Source: Chitinophaga sp. Cy-1792
GTDB taxonomy: Bacteria; Bacteroidota; Bacteroidia; Chitinophagales; Chitinophagaceae
Direction of reading: 5' to 3'
DNA: 64,000 nt
NCBI RefSeq assembly: GCF_011752935.1
Contig: NZ_VWWO01000001.1
Location: 248,001 to 312,000, forward strand
Under the pieces are notes generated by a model, which was given only the letters and a program-made list of their open reading frames with translations, made no database searches and was not told the DNA's origin. Every line of letters starts with the position of its first letter. The stretch's first letter is position 1. The translations under genes were made by a program, and so were the position numbers. Below, piece after piece: positions 54,218 to 63,765 of this stretch.

Positions 54218-54460
54218 TTACTTTGCCATCGTCTGTTTTTCCTGCAAAACTCTCTGGTATAGCTCTTCCACGGTATTAACAGCGGTAAGGTCCTTCACGT
54301 CCAGATTTACATTATATTCATCATCCAACATTGCAATCAATGCCAGTTCAGTCATGGAATCCCAGCCATCAATATTTCTGAATTGTGATGTTCCTTCCAG
54401 AACAGCAGGTTCCTTGTCATATACAGACTTGAAATTACCAATGAATTGATCCAGGTTCAT
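54218..54460 (-). CDS. Acyl carrier protein
   Basis: An 80-residue ACP starting at MNLDQFIG (ATG 54460; a GTG two codons upstream is possible). The phosphopantetheine site is Ser35 in IDGWDSMTELAL, followed by the acidic helix II (AMLDDEYNVNL). The usual DSL triplet is DSM here, as in many dedicated, non-fatty-acid ACPs. It carries the acyl intermediate for the KAS III that follows and, by inference, for the LpxD-like acyltransferase in the same operon. Confidence 0.93.
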   Translation of the reverse strand: MNLDQFIGNFKSVYDKEPAVLEGTSQFRNIDGWDSMTELALIAMLDDEYNVNLDVKDLTAVNTVEELYQRVLQEKQTMAK

Positions 54461-54483
54461 ATTCACGTTTTTAATATTTGAAA

Positions 54484-55341
54484 TTATTTCTTTTTGAGAA
54501 ACACTCTTTTAGTGTTAAAAGCTAATTTGAAAATAACAGCAGCCATCAGAGAGAAGTTCAATTTAGCCCTGTATTTCAGGAGGTAGCATTCTTTGTACAT
54601 TCCATAGACTCTGTTCCATTTGCTCAGCAGGTATCCTGCATTGATTTCCTTCATTCCTACATCATTGTGCTGGTGTTGTCTGTAGTAAATGGTAGGTCTG
54701 TTGATATAGTCTGTTTTACCATGATACCCGATAACGATTCCCATCCAATGATCATGTTGCATTGACTGTATCGGCACGGGAAAAATATACTCCAGTGCTT
54801 TTTTATTAATCATCACGGTACAACCGGTAATGGTGCTTTGTGCAACTGTTTTATAGGTCTTTCTGCAGATTTCGGGATCAAGTGCCTGCGCCTTCCAGAA
54901 CGACGGATTAATTACAGTCAGTGAATTATTAACTACGCTCAGATCAGTAAACACCAATAAAGGGATATTGTTCCCAAAATGTTGTTCCATTTCTGCAAGT
55001 TTATTCATTGTAACGGTGATCTTATCATTCATCCAGACATCGTCCTGATCGGAGAGCATGATATATGGAGCCTTAGCATGTTGCATTAACCTGTAAAAGT
55101 TTCCGGAGGAACCTAATCCTCTCTCATTATCTTCTACCAGGCTGATTTTACCAGGATACTTTTTAATAAAGCCTCTGACAATTTCAACGGTGCGATCTTT
55201 CGAACCATCGTCACGAACCAGGATATGCCATTCCGGGTAATCCTGGTTTATTATCGATTGAATTTGTTCAGATATATATTTTTCTCCATTATATGTCGCC
55301 ATTAAAACTTCAACTAATGGCAACTGAGCTAAGATTTTCAC
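54484..55341 (-). CDS. Family 2 glycosyltransferase
   Basis: A 285-residue GT-A enzyme. It begins with a GTG codon at 55341, needed to keep the first beta strand (PLVEVLMATYNGEKYISEQIQSI), so the gene overlaps the polymerase gene by 32 bp. DDGS at 44-47 and the DxD-like LSDQDDVW at 97-103 bind the sugar nucleotide and metal. The pattern is close to rhamnosyltransferase-like GT2 proteins (WbbL/RfbF type). It adds one sugar of the lipid-linked repeat unit on the cytoplasmic face of the membrane. Acceptor and donor are not known. Confidence 0.9.
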   Translation of the reverse strand: MKILAQLPLVEVLMATYNGEKYISEQIQSIINQDYPEWHILVRDDGSKDRTVEIVRGFIKKYPGKISLVEDNERGLGSSGNFYRLMQHAKAPYIMLSDQDDVWMNDKITVTMNKLAEMEQHFGNNIPLLVFTDLSVVNNSLTVINPSFWKAQALDPEICRKTYKTVAQSTITGCTVMINKKALEYIFPVPIQSMQHDHWMGIVIGYHGKTDYINRPTIYYRQHQHNDVGMKEINAGYLLSKWNRVYGMYKECYLLKYRAKLNFSLMAAVIFKLAFNTKRVFLKKK

Positions 55342-56677
55342 GATTCTTGGAATAATATAATGAATAGGCTATAATAAGCACGGTCAATATGGTTAGTGAT
55401 AGTATGGTGGTTTGGATATTATAAAAATATTCATTTACACCACCGGTGATATTGCTATTAAAGCTATAAAAAACAAATAATCCGAGGAAAATAGGTGTCT
55501 TTTTTAATCGTATGAATACAATAAAAAGCGTTTGGATCAGAAATCCTATCCATATAGGACAGAGGATAACACCTATCCAGCCAAAATTTGCATAAGCTTC
55601 TCCTATAAACAAAGTATTGTAAACTCCTCCCATATCCATTTCTATCCATGATGGACTGGCTATTTCCATCACAATTCTGGCGGAGCGTTCGCTGGATGTC
55701 ATAAACGGTAATACCTGCGAAATACTGTTAAACCCTATGAAAGCATGTTCCGCAGGAAATATTTCCATATGCTTATATAAGGAAGAGATCTGGCTGATAG
55801 CAATACGGGCTGTAATACTTCCGAAAATTCCTCCCAGTCCTCCTTCTCCTTTTTTACCAATCATGATAAAAAACGCAACCAAACCGGCCAGGATTAATCC
55901 CGCATATTTCAATAATACCTTAAAGTTGATTTTCCTGATAAGAATTTCCATGAAGAAAAATGCCAGTAAAAACCTAACGAAAGGACTTTTAGACATGTCG
56001 TATGTGAGGATCAGGAAAGTAGCGAACATCATCACGAGGAACCAAATCAGGTCTTTCCTTGAAAAGGTCATCCTGTAATAACAGAATGCGATCAATGTAA
56101 CGATTGGAGTAAGCAGCAGGCCAAATATATTTTTGAAATAGACATTCCCGGTAAAACCACGGTCTAATGCAGTACGCATCTGCATTACTTCTATTTCACT
56201 ACTTACGCTGAATGACCGGAGGATAGGAATAAAACCTATGGTCAGATAGGTATAAACTACTGCAAGCAAACACAAGGCGGACAAGGCATAAAGCGGATAA
56301 CGCATATAAGAGTCCTGCGGGGAAAACATGGGAATTATTTTCCGTTCCCTGTAAAGTTCAAATTCTTTTACTTTATACTTCCAACAAAGTTTTGCAAAAT
56401 ACATCCCTACCGGGAAGGAGAGCATAACATAGGACACGACCAGCCACACCTTGATTTTCGTTTCATCTCCTCCGACAAGTGTAGATATCAGGTCATTAAA
56501 TTCGGTATCCCTGGCAATGAGTATGATAATGGTACCCAAATAGCTAAAGAATGTCAGATCCTGCCAATAGATGAAAGACATCATATTGAGGTTAGAAAAT
56601 GACAGTGACCCGATTGATTGTTTAAACAACCAACCGGATACAATCAAAACTAATATGGATAAAAAGACATATAGCAT
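55310..56677 (-). CDS. O-antigen/polysaccharide polymerase (Wzy-like)
   Basis: A 455-residue integral membrane protein with about 11-12 helices, for example MLYVFLSILVLIVSGWLF, YALSALCLLAVVYTYLTIGF and FLLAFFFMEILI, and a long periplasmic loop near 280-350 (KKGEGGLGGIFGSITARIAISQISSLYKHMEIFPAEHAF ... SPSWIEMDMGGVYNTLFIGEAYANFGW). The GxAYxxFGWxG segment is typical of oligosaccharide repeat unit polymerases. It joins flipped repeat units in the periplasm. It is between two glycosyltransferase genes, in the same operon as a Wzx flippase. No sequence motif names the linkage. Confidence 0.85.
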   Translation of the reverse strand: MLYVFLSILVLIVSGWLFKQSIGSLSFSNLNMMSFIYWQDLTFFSYLGTIIILIARDTEFNDLISTLVGGDETKIKVWLVVSYVMLSFPVGMYFAKLCWKYKVKEFELYRERKIIPMFSPQDSYMRYPLYALSALCLLAVVYTYLTIGFIPILRSFSVSSEIEVMQMRTALDRGFTGNVYFKNIFGLLLTPIVTLIAFCYYRMTFSRKDLIWFLVMMFATFLILTYDMSKSPFVRFLLAFFFMEILIRKINFKVLLKYAGLILAGLVAFFIMIGKKGEGGLGGIFGSITARIAISQISSLYKHMEIFPAEHAFIGFNSISQVLPFMTSSERSARIVMEIASPSWIEMDMGGVYNTLFIGEAYANFGWIGVILCPIWIGFLIQTLFIVFIRLKKTPIFLGLFVFYSFNSNITGGVNEYFYNIQTTILSLTILTVLIIAYSLYYSKNRENLSSVAIS

Positions 56678-56685
56678 ACTACTGT

Positions 56686-57975
56686 TTATTGCGCTCCCAA
56701 CACTTTCCTGTATAGTTCAAAATAGCGTTCAGCGTTATTCGTGGAGCTAAAATTGCTGCATGCAAACTTTTTACAATTATCAGAGATCTCGTCGTATGAT
56801 GCATTCAACGCCATTAACTGACTGGCAACAACCTCTTCAGACAATGGGTATGAGATGGCCATACCAATATTATGATTTTGTATCAGCGGCAGTACCCCTC
56901 CAATTCTATTATCATAGATTAGCGGTAAGCCGGCTGTCAGATATTCACCGGTTTTTGCGGCAATGACAGTAGGCGCAAGATATTCCATCAGTGGAGCATT
57001 CCAGTCATTTAACGCCGCGAAGCCGAATTTGCACTGCGACAAAATATTATAGGTATCCTGAAATCTGGTGGTAGCGGTAATGGTTATTTCATCCTTAAAT
57101 TCTACATCCCCGATTTCTTTTAGAATAGTATCACGATTGGTAGTACTAATAAATACGAGATGAGGAGAGGCAATAACTTTTCTATAAATACGATAAGCCT
57201 CCATTACCTTTTTAACAGAATAACCTCCATTTTCACTCAGCTCCCCCACAAACACCATAGCGTTGGTATTTTGCAGCACGGGAATATTATTTTGCCGTGG
57301 CTGTGTCATTACCTGTACATTCGAGCTGGTATAAATAGTTGTATTTTTCCCCTGGCTTTCTTTAGGATAGTCAGTTTCAAATATTTTCTGAAATGCCTCA
57401 GAAACATTTACCACAGCATCCGCATTGGAAATAATAAACCTTTCACGTTTCTTCCAGATTTTATAAGAAAGACTATCTTTCTCATATGATTTCCTGAAGA
57501 TACCTTCTTCCGGGAACCGCCCTCTGGTATCGAAAACGAACTTTACATTCTTAAACAGTCGCCGGATAGAGGCTCCAACAAAACCTGCGTGATATGATCT
57601 GCAATGAACGATATCAATTTTCTGATCTTCCACTAATTTTTTAACCTTAGTGAAGTTTTCAAAATATTGAAAAGGAAGGAGATAAAATTTTGTATTAAAA
57701 TTAAATGCAAAACGAGAAAAATAGAACTGCAGTTTTATGTTGTGAGCAGCCAGAGAAGCAGTAAGTTGGTTTTTAAAGTCGATTACATCCTGCTTTGTTC
57801 CTTTTTTATTACGAACAAAGGAGGACAATGGAAAATTGATTACAAGCGTTATATCCACTTCCTCAGGGTGCAGTTGTTTAATCTGAATGATCTGGTCTGC
57901 CACCTGATTATTGAAGATATTATTCTTGTAAGGATCTTCATTCCATACTATGTATGCCACTCTGATTTTTCTCAT
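56686..57975 (-). CDS. Family 4-like glycosyltransferase
   Basis: A 429-residue GT-B enzyme. The N-terminal domain starts MRKIRVAYIVWNEDPYKNNIFNNQVADQI and includes IDIVHCRSYHAGFVGASIRRLF and FVFDTRGRFPEEG. The C-terminal Rossmann domain has NAMVFVGELSENGGYSVKKVMEAYR and the donor-binding end MEYLAPTVIAAKTGEYLTAGLPLIYD, where the E of GEYLTAGLP takes the place of the usual E-x7-E element. It transfers a sugar onto the lipid-linked repeat unit. 8 bp upstream of the polymerase. Confidence 0.85.
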   Translation of the reverse strand: MRKIRVAYIVWNEDPYKNNIFNNQVADQIIQIKQLHPEEVDITLVINFPLSSFVRNKKGTKQDVIDFKNQLTASLAAHNIKLQFYFSRFAFNFNTKFYLLPFQYFENFTKVKKLVEDQKIDIVHCRSYHAGFVGASIRRLFKNVKFVFDTRGRFPEEGIFRKSYEKDSLSYKIWKKRERFIISNADAVVNVSEAFQKIFETDYPKESQGKNTTIYTSSNVQVMTQPRQNNIPVLQNTNAMVFVGELSENGGYSVKKVMEAYRIYRKVIASPHLVFISTTNRDTILKEIGDVEFKDEITITATTRFQDTYNILSQCKFGFAALNDWNAPLMEYLAPTVIAAKTGEYLTAGLPLIYDNRIGGVLPLIQNHNIGMAISYPLSEEVVASQLMALNASYDEISDNCKKFACSNFSSTNNAERYFELYRKVLGAQ

Positions 57976-57976
57976 C

Positions 57977-58963
57977 TTATTTTTCTTCGTAATCCTTCAA
58001 TATTTTTTCGAGCAATTTCTTTTTCTTAAAGGCACTCCTAATGTCTTCTGCAGGATTTCCCAAAACCACCAGGTCAGCCTCTACGCTTTTGGTGACTACG
58101 GCCCCTAATCCAACGGTAGTATTATCGCCAATACTAATATTTTGCATAAAAGAAGCATTAGGTCCAACCCATACTCTGTGTCCAATTCGATCACTTCCAC
58201 CAAACTGTGCGCATGCAGTCACAAAGCAGCTTTCGCCTACCTGACAGTTATGTGCAACATGTACGTGGTCATCAATTTTTGTATGTTTACCTACGAAAGT
58301 AGGATCAATTGTTCCTGCAACTATTGTTACAAAGGCGCCGGTCTGAACGTAATCATCCAGTACAACTCCACCCAGATGAGGAATCATATAAATTACATTA
58401 TCCTCATCTCTCTCTCCTCCGAATCCTTGCCCGCCAACAACCGTATTATAACCTATATAACAATTATTACCGATGGTGACATTATTACTAATTCTGGCAC
58501 CAGAGCTGATACGACTACCTTTGCCGATCTTAACATCATGCCCGATAAAACTACCTGGCTCAATCACTACATTCTCACCAATTACAGCTGATGCAGAGAT
58601 ATAACTACCATTAACCAGGTTATAAGCAGTAGTATCATCAGCCGCGAAGTCACTCAACTTGCTGGTAAATTTGGCAAAAGATAATCTGGGATCAGGTGTA
58701 AAAATCAGGACATGCTTTTCCTTTAATCTTTCAATTCCAGGGAAATCGACGTCTTTACTATTAATGAAAACCAGACTATCGTTGATTGTTTCAAGTTTGG
58801 CCAGGTTTTCATCTGATAATCCTTTTACAAAAAGGATCCCATTGGATTTTGGGCTATTCAATGTTGCCAGGCAATTCAGAGAGAGATCCCGGTCGACATT
58901 TGCATTATCCAGCAGCGCAACGACTTCAGAAAGTTTAAAATTGAATTTATTTTTTGTCAGCAT
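57977..58963 (-). CDS. LpxD-like N-acyltransferase
   Basis: A 328-residue left-handed beta-helix acyltransferase. The N-terminal uridine-binding-like domain (1-105, KLSEVVALLDNANVDRDLSLNCLATL ... SRLSFAKFT-like DPRLSFAKFTSKL) is followed by hexapeptide repeats (GENVVIEPGSFIGHDVKIGKGSRISSGA ...) and the catalytic His238 in HVHVAHNCQVG, matching LpxD. The length is near that of LpxD (about 340). LpxD moves a hydroxyacyl chain from ACP to the amine of a UDP-sugar. In this glycan operon, with its own ACP, KAS III and a deacetylase, it probably N-acylates a sugar of the polymer rather than lipid A. Confidence 0.9.
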   Translation of the reverse strand: MLTKNKFNFKLSEVVALLDNANVDRDLSLNCLATLNSPKSNGILFVKGLSDENLAKLETINDSLVFINSKDVDFPGIERLKEKHVLIFTPDPRLSFAKFTSKLSDFAADDTTAYNLVNGSYISASAVIGENVVIEPGSFIGHDVKIGKGSRISSGARISNNVTIGNNCYIGYNTVVGGQGFGGERDEDNVIYMIPHLGGVVLDDYVQTGAFVTIVAGTIDPTFVGKHTKIDDHVHVAHNCQVGESCFVTACAQFGGSDRIGHRVWVGPNASFMQNISIGDNTTVGLGAVVTKSVEADLVVLGNPAEDIRSAFKKKKLLEKILKDYEEK

Positions 58964-58969
58964 ATCTGG

Positions 58970-59611
58970 TTAGATTATCATTCGTACGATTTCAAATACT
59001 TCCGCGTAAGGGATGCCTACCTGTACCCCTCTCACAGTTGCGAGACTCCGGATAAAGGCCTCGTTTGCATATACTCTGTGGGCCTGGGATACGTAAGCAG
59101 AAACAGCATGTACTTTAGTGCTGATATTTTCTTCACTCAGTTTAACAAAACAGGTTGTATTAAAGGAGAAGTTATTCCAAGGCATTTCATAACAGAAAAT
59201 CGTTGAAAATTTAAATGCCCTGATCGCTTCATTCGCTATGGTAGCATGATCCTGGTGAATATCATTTACAGATGGAATAAATACCAGGTCTGGTTTTATC
59301 TCTGACTTAAGCTTGATGATATCGTCCAGTATTTCCTGTCTGTGAAAATTAAACTCTCTAACGTTATATTTAAACAGACGCAGATTTTCAGGCTTAATGC
59401 CAAGTCTTGCGGTAGCCTCTTTTACTTCTGAAATCAGAATATCTTTCGGGAACTCTTTTAAGACGGATTGTTCACAAGCAGAAAATGCTACGTAATAAAC
59501 TTCACAACCTTCGCTGATGAGTTTGGCGATAGTACCGCCACAACCAAATTCGCCATCATCTGTATGAGGAGCAAGTACCAGGCAACGCTTATAATTCTGA
59601 GTATTTACCAT
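58970..59611 (-). CDS. PIG-L-family deacetylase
   Basis: A 213-residue zinc hydrolase of the PIG-L/LmbE fold. The metal-site motif APHTDDGEFGCGG (His16, Asp18, Asp19) and the later NDIHQDHATIANEA (His, Asp, His) are complete. Family members remove N-acetyl groups from GlcNAc-linked substrates. It sits just before the LpxD-like gene (6 bp), so it may free the amine that the acyltransferase then re-acylates. Substrate is inferred, not shown. Confidence 0.92.
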   Translation of the reverse strand: MVNTQNYKRCLVLAPHTDDGEFGCGGTIAKLISEGCEVYYVAFSACEQSVLKEFPKDILISEVKEATARLGIKPENLRLFKYNVREFNFHRQEILDDIIKLKSEIKPDLVFIPSVNDIHQDHATIANEAIRAFKFSTIFCYEMPWNNFSFNTTCFVKLSEENISTKVHAVSAYVSQAHRVYANEAFIRSLATVRGVQVGIPYAEVFEIVRMII

Positions 59612-59616
59612 TATCG

Positions 59617-61461
59617 TTAAATTATTTTCACTTTAAATAATCTTATCCATCGTCCTAAAACGACCACTTTCCATGGAGTAAAATCAAATGCGATTTTATC
59701 CTCTACAATATCGTTAAACAAAGAAATTATATTCTCATTGATCAATCCATTCAATGACTTTACGGCTTCATTCAGCTCCTGCAGGAAAATTTCCCTGTGG
59801 GTTTTCAACCAGACTTTTTCAGGAGTTACAAAACCCATTTTATCCATCCTGTTTTTGATAGCAGGAGGTAGTAGATCTTTCATTGCTTCTCTCAGGATGT
59901 GTTTGGTCGTACCCTGTTTCAATAAAATATCCTCATCCACAGAATAACACAGTTCAACTAACCGGTAATCCAGGAATGGGACGCGGGATTCTACAGAAAA
60001 AGCCATGGAGTCTCTGTCTTCAAAATGCAGTAGCATAGGTAGATTTGTATGCCTGATCTGCTGGTAAGACATGCCTTTAAAGCAGTTATAGCTCACATTT
60101 TCCAGGTATTTTTCCTGCAAATCTTCTTTTATGTAAGAAAAGCGCTTTTCCCGGATATTTTGTAATTTAACTTTTTTTCCAGTACTGATAGCGTTTTTAT
60201 ATACTTCTTTAATGATCCATTTGTAGCCATAGCCGCGGCCGTTAACCCAACGCATGCGTTTGAAAGCAGTGGCAATATTTCCTTTTTTCCAGGCAGATAG
60301 TATATATGGGCCATAGTAAGTATGATACCCTCCCAGTATTTCATCTGCACCTTGCCCATCCAGCATCACAATTAGTCCGGCTTTTCTGGATTCACGGAAT
60401 ACATTCCATTGTGCAAATATGCTGGTAGAACCGAATGGCTCATCCTGGTGCCAAAGCAGCTTATCCAATTCCGGAAACAAATCATCTACATCCGGGAATA
60501 TTTTATGCCCCTTAATGCTCTTTTCCTTAACTATTGTATCGATGTATTGTTGCTCGTCATATTTCTTGTTTTCAAAACATGCCGAAACAACTTCCTGTAA
60601 GTCTGTTTTACCTTCTTCTTTTAATAATTCATTTACAACCGATACAATTGAAGAGCTATCAAGTCCTCCGGATAAACAAGAGCCAATTTTGACATCAGAC
60701 CTTAGTCTAAGTTTAACTGCATCCGTAAACAATTCCCGAAACTTTTCAATGGCTGCGGTTTCATTCAGACCAGCATATTCATCTTTCTTCTCTAAATGGT
60801 ACCAGGACTTAATTTCAAATGTATGGTCATCAAGGTTATACTTTAGAAAGTGTCCGCCTCTTAATTGTTTTACGCCCTGGAAGAATGTTTCCTCATCCCT
60901 ATCGATAATGTCATTAACGAGGAAGTCTACAACCTTCCTTTCATTCAGGACGGCTTCCCAGTATGGGAGTACAGTAAACTGCTTAATTTCTGAACCAAAT
61001 ACAAATGCTTCTTTGTTGGCGTAATAGTAAAAAGGTTTTACGCCGAAACGATCTCTTGCACAAAAGACAGTATTCAGCTTTCTGTCATGAATAGCGAAGG
61101 AAAACATGCCGTTCAGTTTTTCCAGGCATTTCTCTCCCCATTCAGCATAGGCTGCCACTATCACTTCTGTATCACTATGCGAAACAAAATTGTAACCACC
61201 CTTTTCCAGCACCTCTCTTATCTCGATATAATTATAGACTTCCCCGTTATAGGTAATCACATATCGGTCCAGATAGTGCATAGGTTGTTTTCCCAATTCA
61301 CTAAGATCAAGGATTGACAAACGTCTATGGCCAAATGCTACTTGTTCATCTTTGTAAACACCTGCACCATCAGGGCCACGGTGTTGTACAATATTTGTCA
61401 GGTCTTCAATATAATTGGTCAAAGCATTGTTTGCTGATATAATACCGGCAATACCACACAT
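59617..61461 (-). CDS. asnB: Asparagine synthase (glutamine-hydrolysing)-like amidotransferase
   Basis: A 614-residue AsnB. Met-Cys start (MCGIAGIIS) gives the N-terminal nucleophile Cys2 of the class II glutaminase domain (1-200), with HRRLSILDLS and NGEVYNY. The synthetase domain has the PP-loop SCLSGGLDSSSIVSVV near 265 and GQGADEILGGYHTYY. In glycan clusters such proteins (WbpS-type) amidate uronic acids rather than make asparagine, and the WlbA/WlbB-like genes upstream point to a uronic acid here. It is 1 bp from the flippase gene and 5 bp from the deacetylase. Confidence 0.92.
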   Translation of the reverse strand: MCGIAGIISANNALTNYIEDLTNIVQHRGPDGAGVYKDEQVAFGHRRLSILDLSELGKQPMHYLDRYVITYNGEVYNYIEIREVLEKGGYNFVSHSDTEVIVAAYAEWGEKCLEKLNGMFSFAIHDRKLNTVFCARDRFGVKPFYYYANKEAFVFGSEIKQFTVLPYWEAVLNERKVVDFLVNDIIDRDEETFFQGVKQLRGGHFLKYNLDDHTFEIKSWYHLEKKDEYAGLNETAAIEKFRELFTDAVKLRLRSDVKIGSCLSGGLDSSSIVSVVNELLKEEGKTDLQEVVSACFENKKYDEQQYIDTIVKEKSIKGHKIFPDVDDLFPELDKLLWHQDEPFGSTSIFAQWNVFRESRKAGLIVMLDGQGADEILGGYHTYYGPYILSAWKKGNIATAFKRMRWVNGRGYGYKWIIKEVYKNAISTGKKVKLQNIREKRFSYIKEDLQEKYLENVSYNCFKGMSYQQIRHTNLPMLLHFEDRDSMAFSVESRVPFLDYRLVELCYSVDEDILLKQGTTKHILREAMKDLLPPAIKNRMDKMGFVTPEKVWLKTHREIFLQELNEAVKSLNGLINENIISLFNDIVEDKIAFDFTPWKVVVLGRWIRLFKVKII

Positions 61462-61462
61462 T

Positions 61463-62713
61463 TTAGCGTACTATTTTTCTGATCAGATAATAATAATATG
61501 AGTATACAATAACATCAAGGCCGGCGTAAGCCAGCAGCAGCGATTCAACAGATAAATATTTCACTCCGATGGCTGATACCGTTACCAGCAGTACAAAATA
61601 TGTTAATTGCCATCTGGCCAGTGTTCCCAATTGTTGTGTAGCAATAAACACAGAAGACAATGGAGAAACGATAAACCGTACCAGGAAAGAAATCGTCATT
61701 ATCTGCAGGAGATGGCCTGCGGGCGCCCATTTGGCGCCGAATGCAATTTTGAATACCAGTGGAGATAATATTGCCATACCAATTGCAATAGGCACTCCTA
61801 TTACAAAAAGTAATTTCACCGAACTATTTAGTTCCCGTATTACAACCTTTCTGTCGTGTATTACTTCTGAAATCTTTTTAAAGAAAATCTGGCCAATTGC
61901 TTGCCCTATCAAGGTTGCAGGAATCGTGGCAATCCTCATTGCTATAGAGTAAAAGCCCAACGTTTCATTTCCATATCCGGTACGTATAAAGAATATCGGT
62001 ATGAAAATGGAAATATTATCGAGCAGACTGGATGGGGCATTGATATATAAAAACTTTCTGTATTTCCAGAGGATGTTATTTAAAGCTTTTATATTCAGGT
62101 CAAGTATTCCCTTTCGCAGTCTCAATGCTAACGTGGCAAGTATACATGCGATCAGCAGCCCCACTGCATAGCCGGTAGCCAGGTTTAATGCTTTGGCCAG
62201 AAAAAGTCCGCTTATCAGCTGTACGGCTACTGTTACTACGCTTTGTGTTACCCGCGACTGAGATATAATTTTATACTTACCAAACCGATTGGCCAGGTAG
62301 GAACTTGTATTGAGGTAAGAAAACAGAAACAATGAAATTGCAACTAATACTACGTCGTACCAGGTTTCTACCGATTTGAAACTGGTATACCTGGATACAA
62401 AAAAAAGTATCACCGGAAATATCAGGCTCAACCCGGCAGAGAGTGTAACGGCAACACAGAAAACTTGCAGGGCTTCTCTTAAACCTTTAGGCAGCATAAT
62501 TGCCATCTCATACCGTCCGCTCACAACAGCTCCCAAGATGCTTATTAAACTTGTATATACTGCGTATATTCCAAATTCAGAAGGTGTAAATATCCTGGTA
62601 AGTAAGGGATAGGACAAAATGCTGACAATCTGGGCTAATGCAGTACCAGAAATGAGAATAAAAAAATTTCTCACAAAAGGCGAGGTCGCAATTTTGTCCA
62701 ATCTCATTATCAT
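61463..62713 (-). CDS. Oligosaccharide flippase (Wzx-like)
   Basis: A 416-residue membrane protein of the MATE/Wzx superfamily with about 12 helices. The start FVRNFFILISGTALAQIVSILSYPLLTRIFTPSEFGIYAVYTSLISIL is diagnostic, as are GRYEMAIMLPKG near 65 and the late GAKWAPAGHLLQIM. It moves the lipid-linked repeat unit to the periplasmic face for the Wzy polymerase. The ATG at 62713 overlaps the stop of the upstream oxidoreductase (ATGA), which supports this start. Confidence 0.92.
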   Translation of the reverse strand: MIMRLDKIATSPFVRNFFILISGTALAQIVSILSYPLLTRIFTPSEFGIYAVYTSLISILGAVVSGRYEMAIMLPKGLREALQVFCVAVTLSAGLSLIFPVILFFVSRYTSFKSVETWYDVVLVAISLFLFSYLNTSSYLANRFGKYKIISQSRVTQSVVTVAVQLISGLFLAKALNLATGYAVGLLIACILATLALRLRKGILDLNIKALNNILWKYRKFLYINAPSSLLDNISIFIPIFFIRTGYGNETLGFYSIAMRIATIPATLIGQAIGQIFFKKISEVIHDRKVVIRELNSSVKLLFVIGVPIAIGMAILSPLVFKIAFGAKWAPAGHLLQIMTISFLVRFIVSPLSSVFIATQQLGTLARWQLTYFVLLVTVSAIGVKYLSVESLLLAYAGLDVIVYSYYYYLIRKIVR

Positions 62714-63732
62714 AATGCGCTTCTATAAATCCGTTCGATTATATCTACTACTTTGAGCCCTTCGAGTGCGTTAGTAGTAATGGATGCCCGTTGTTTCAAT
62801 ACATCTACAACGTTCTCAATTACGTAGTGATGATTTTGTGCAGATCCTTTGTAGGCGCCATAATCATTACCCGGATTGGTAGGTTTCAGTTCAGGCATTT
62901 CATAATCCTTGATATTGCAAACTTCCACTTCATTCATGTACTGACCACCAATCTTCACGGATCCGTTTTCAGCGATGATCGTCATGCTACTTTCGAGGTT
63001 CTGGTTCCATACAGAAGTAGAGAAGTTAATACAACCTACACCACCGTTAGCAAAATCGAAGCTGACAAGCCCTGAATCTTCAAACTCAGTGAGGCCGGCA
63101 TGGTTAAAGTTTGAAAAGCGGGAGCGGATATTTTCAATATCACCAAACAACCAGTAGAGAATATCGATGAAGTGGGAGAACTGTGTAAACAGGGTACCGC
63201 CATCCAGCTGTTTGTTACCATGCCAGCTGTCTTTTTTATAGTACCTGTTGTCACGATTCCAGTAACAGTTTAACTGTACCATGAAGATTTTACCCAGTTT
63301 ACCGGATTCAATCATTTCCTTAATCCAAACAGAAGGAGGAGAATACCTGTTCTGCATTACAGCAAAAACATGCTTATGAACCTGGAGTGCTTTATAGATA
63401 ACTTTCTCGCCATCAGCTTTCGTTAATGACATTGGTTTTTCAACTACTACGTGGCATCTGGCGTCCAGGATTTGTAAGGCCTGCGCAGCATGGAAACCAT
63501 TAGGTGTGGCTATATTTATCACATCGGCTTTGATTCCTGAGGCCAGGAAAGCATCCAGCGTATTAAAAAGCGGCACATCTTCGTATGGATAATTCAGCTT
63601 TTCTTTTGGCTGTACATCGATTACTGCAACGAGTTCTGATTCAGGATTTCTGTGAACCATTTCAGCATGACGTTTGCCTATGTGACCAAAACCAACAACC
63701 GCAAATTTTACTTTATCTTGAACATCAATCAT
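62710..63732 (-). CDS. Gfo/Idh/MocA oxidoreductase (WlbA-like)
   Basis: A 340-residue NAD(P)-dependent sugar oxidoreductase, started at MIDVQDKVKFAVVGFG (ATG 63732; a TTG nine codons upstream is possible). The Rossmann motif VGFGHIGKRHAE is near residue 12, and VVVEKPMSLTK (Glu-Lys-Pro) is the family catalytic motif; WHGNKQLDGGTLFTQFSHFIDILYWL follows. With the WlbB-like acetyltransferase 33 bp upstream, it fits the 3-dehydrogenase step in the UDP-GlcNAcA to UDP-diacetamido-uronic acid pathway (WlbA/WbpB). The 4-bp ATGA overlap with the flippase gene is typical of an operon. Confidence 0.88.
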   Translation of the reverse strand: MIDVQDKVKFAVVGFGHIGKRHAEMVHRNPESELVAVIDVQPKEKLNYPYEDVPLFNTLDAFLASGIKADVINIATPNGFHAAQALQILDARCHVVVEKPMSLTKADGEKVIYKALQVHKHVFAVMQNRYSPPSVWIKEMIESGKLGKIFMVQLNCYWNRDNRYYKKDSWHGNKQLDGGTLFTQFSHFIDILYWLFGDIENIRSRFSNFNHAGLTEFEDSGLVSFDFANGGVGCINFSTSVWNQNLESSMTIIAENGSVKIGGQYMNEVEVCNIKDYEMPELKPTNPGNDYGAYKGSAQNHHYVIENVVDVLKQRASITTNALEGLKVVDIIERIYRSAL

Positions 63733-63765
63733 TTCTTTGCTTATTTGAGTAGTTTTCAAACAATT

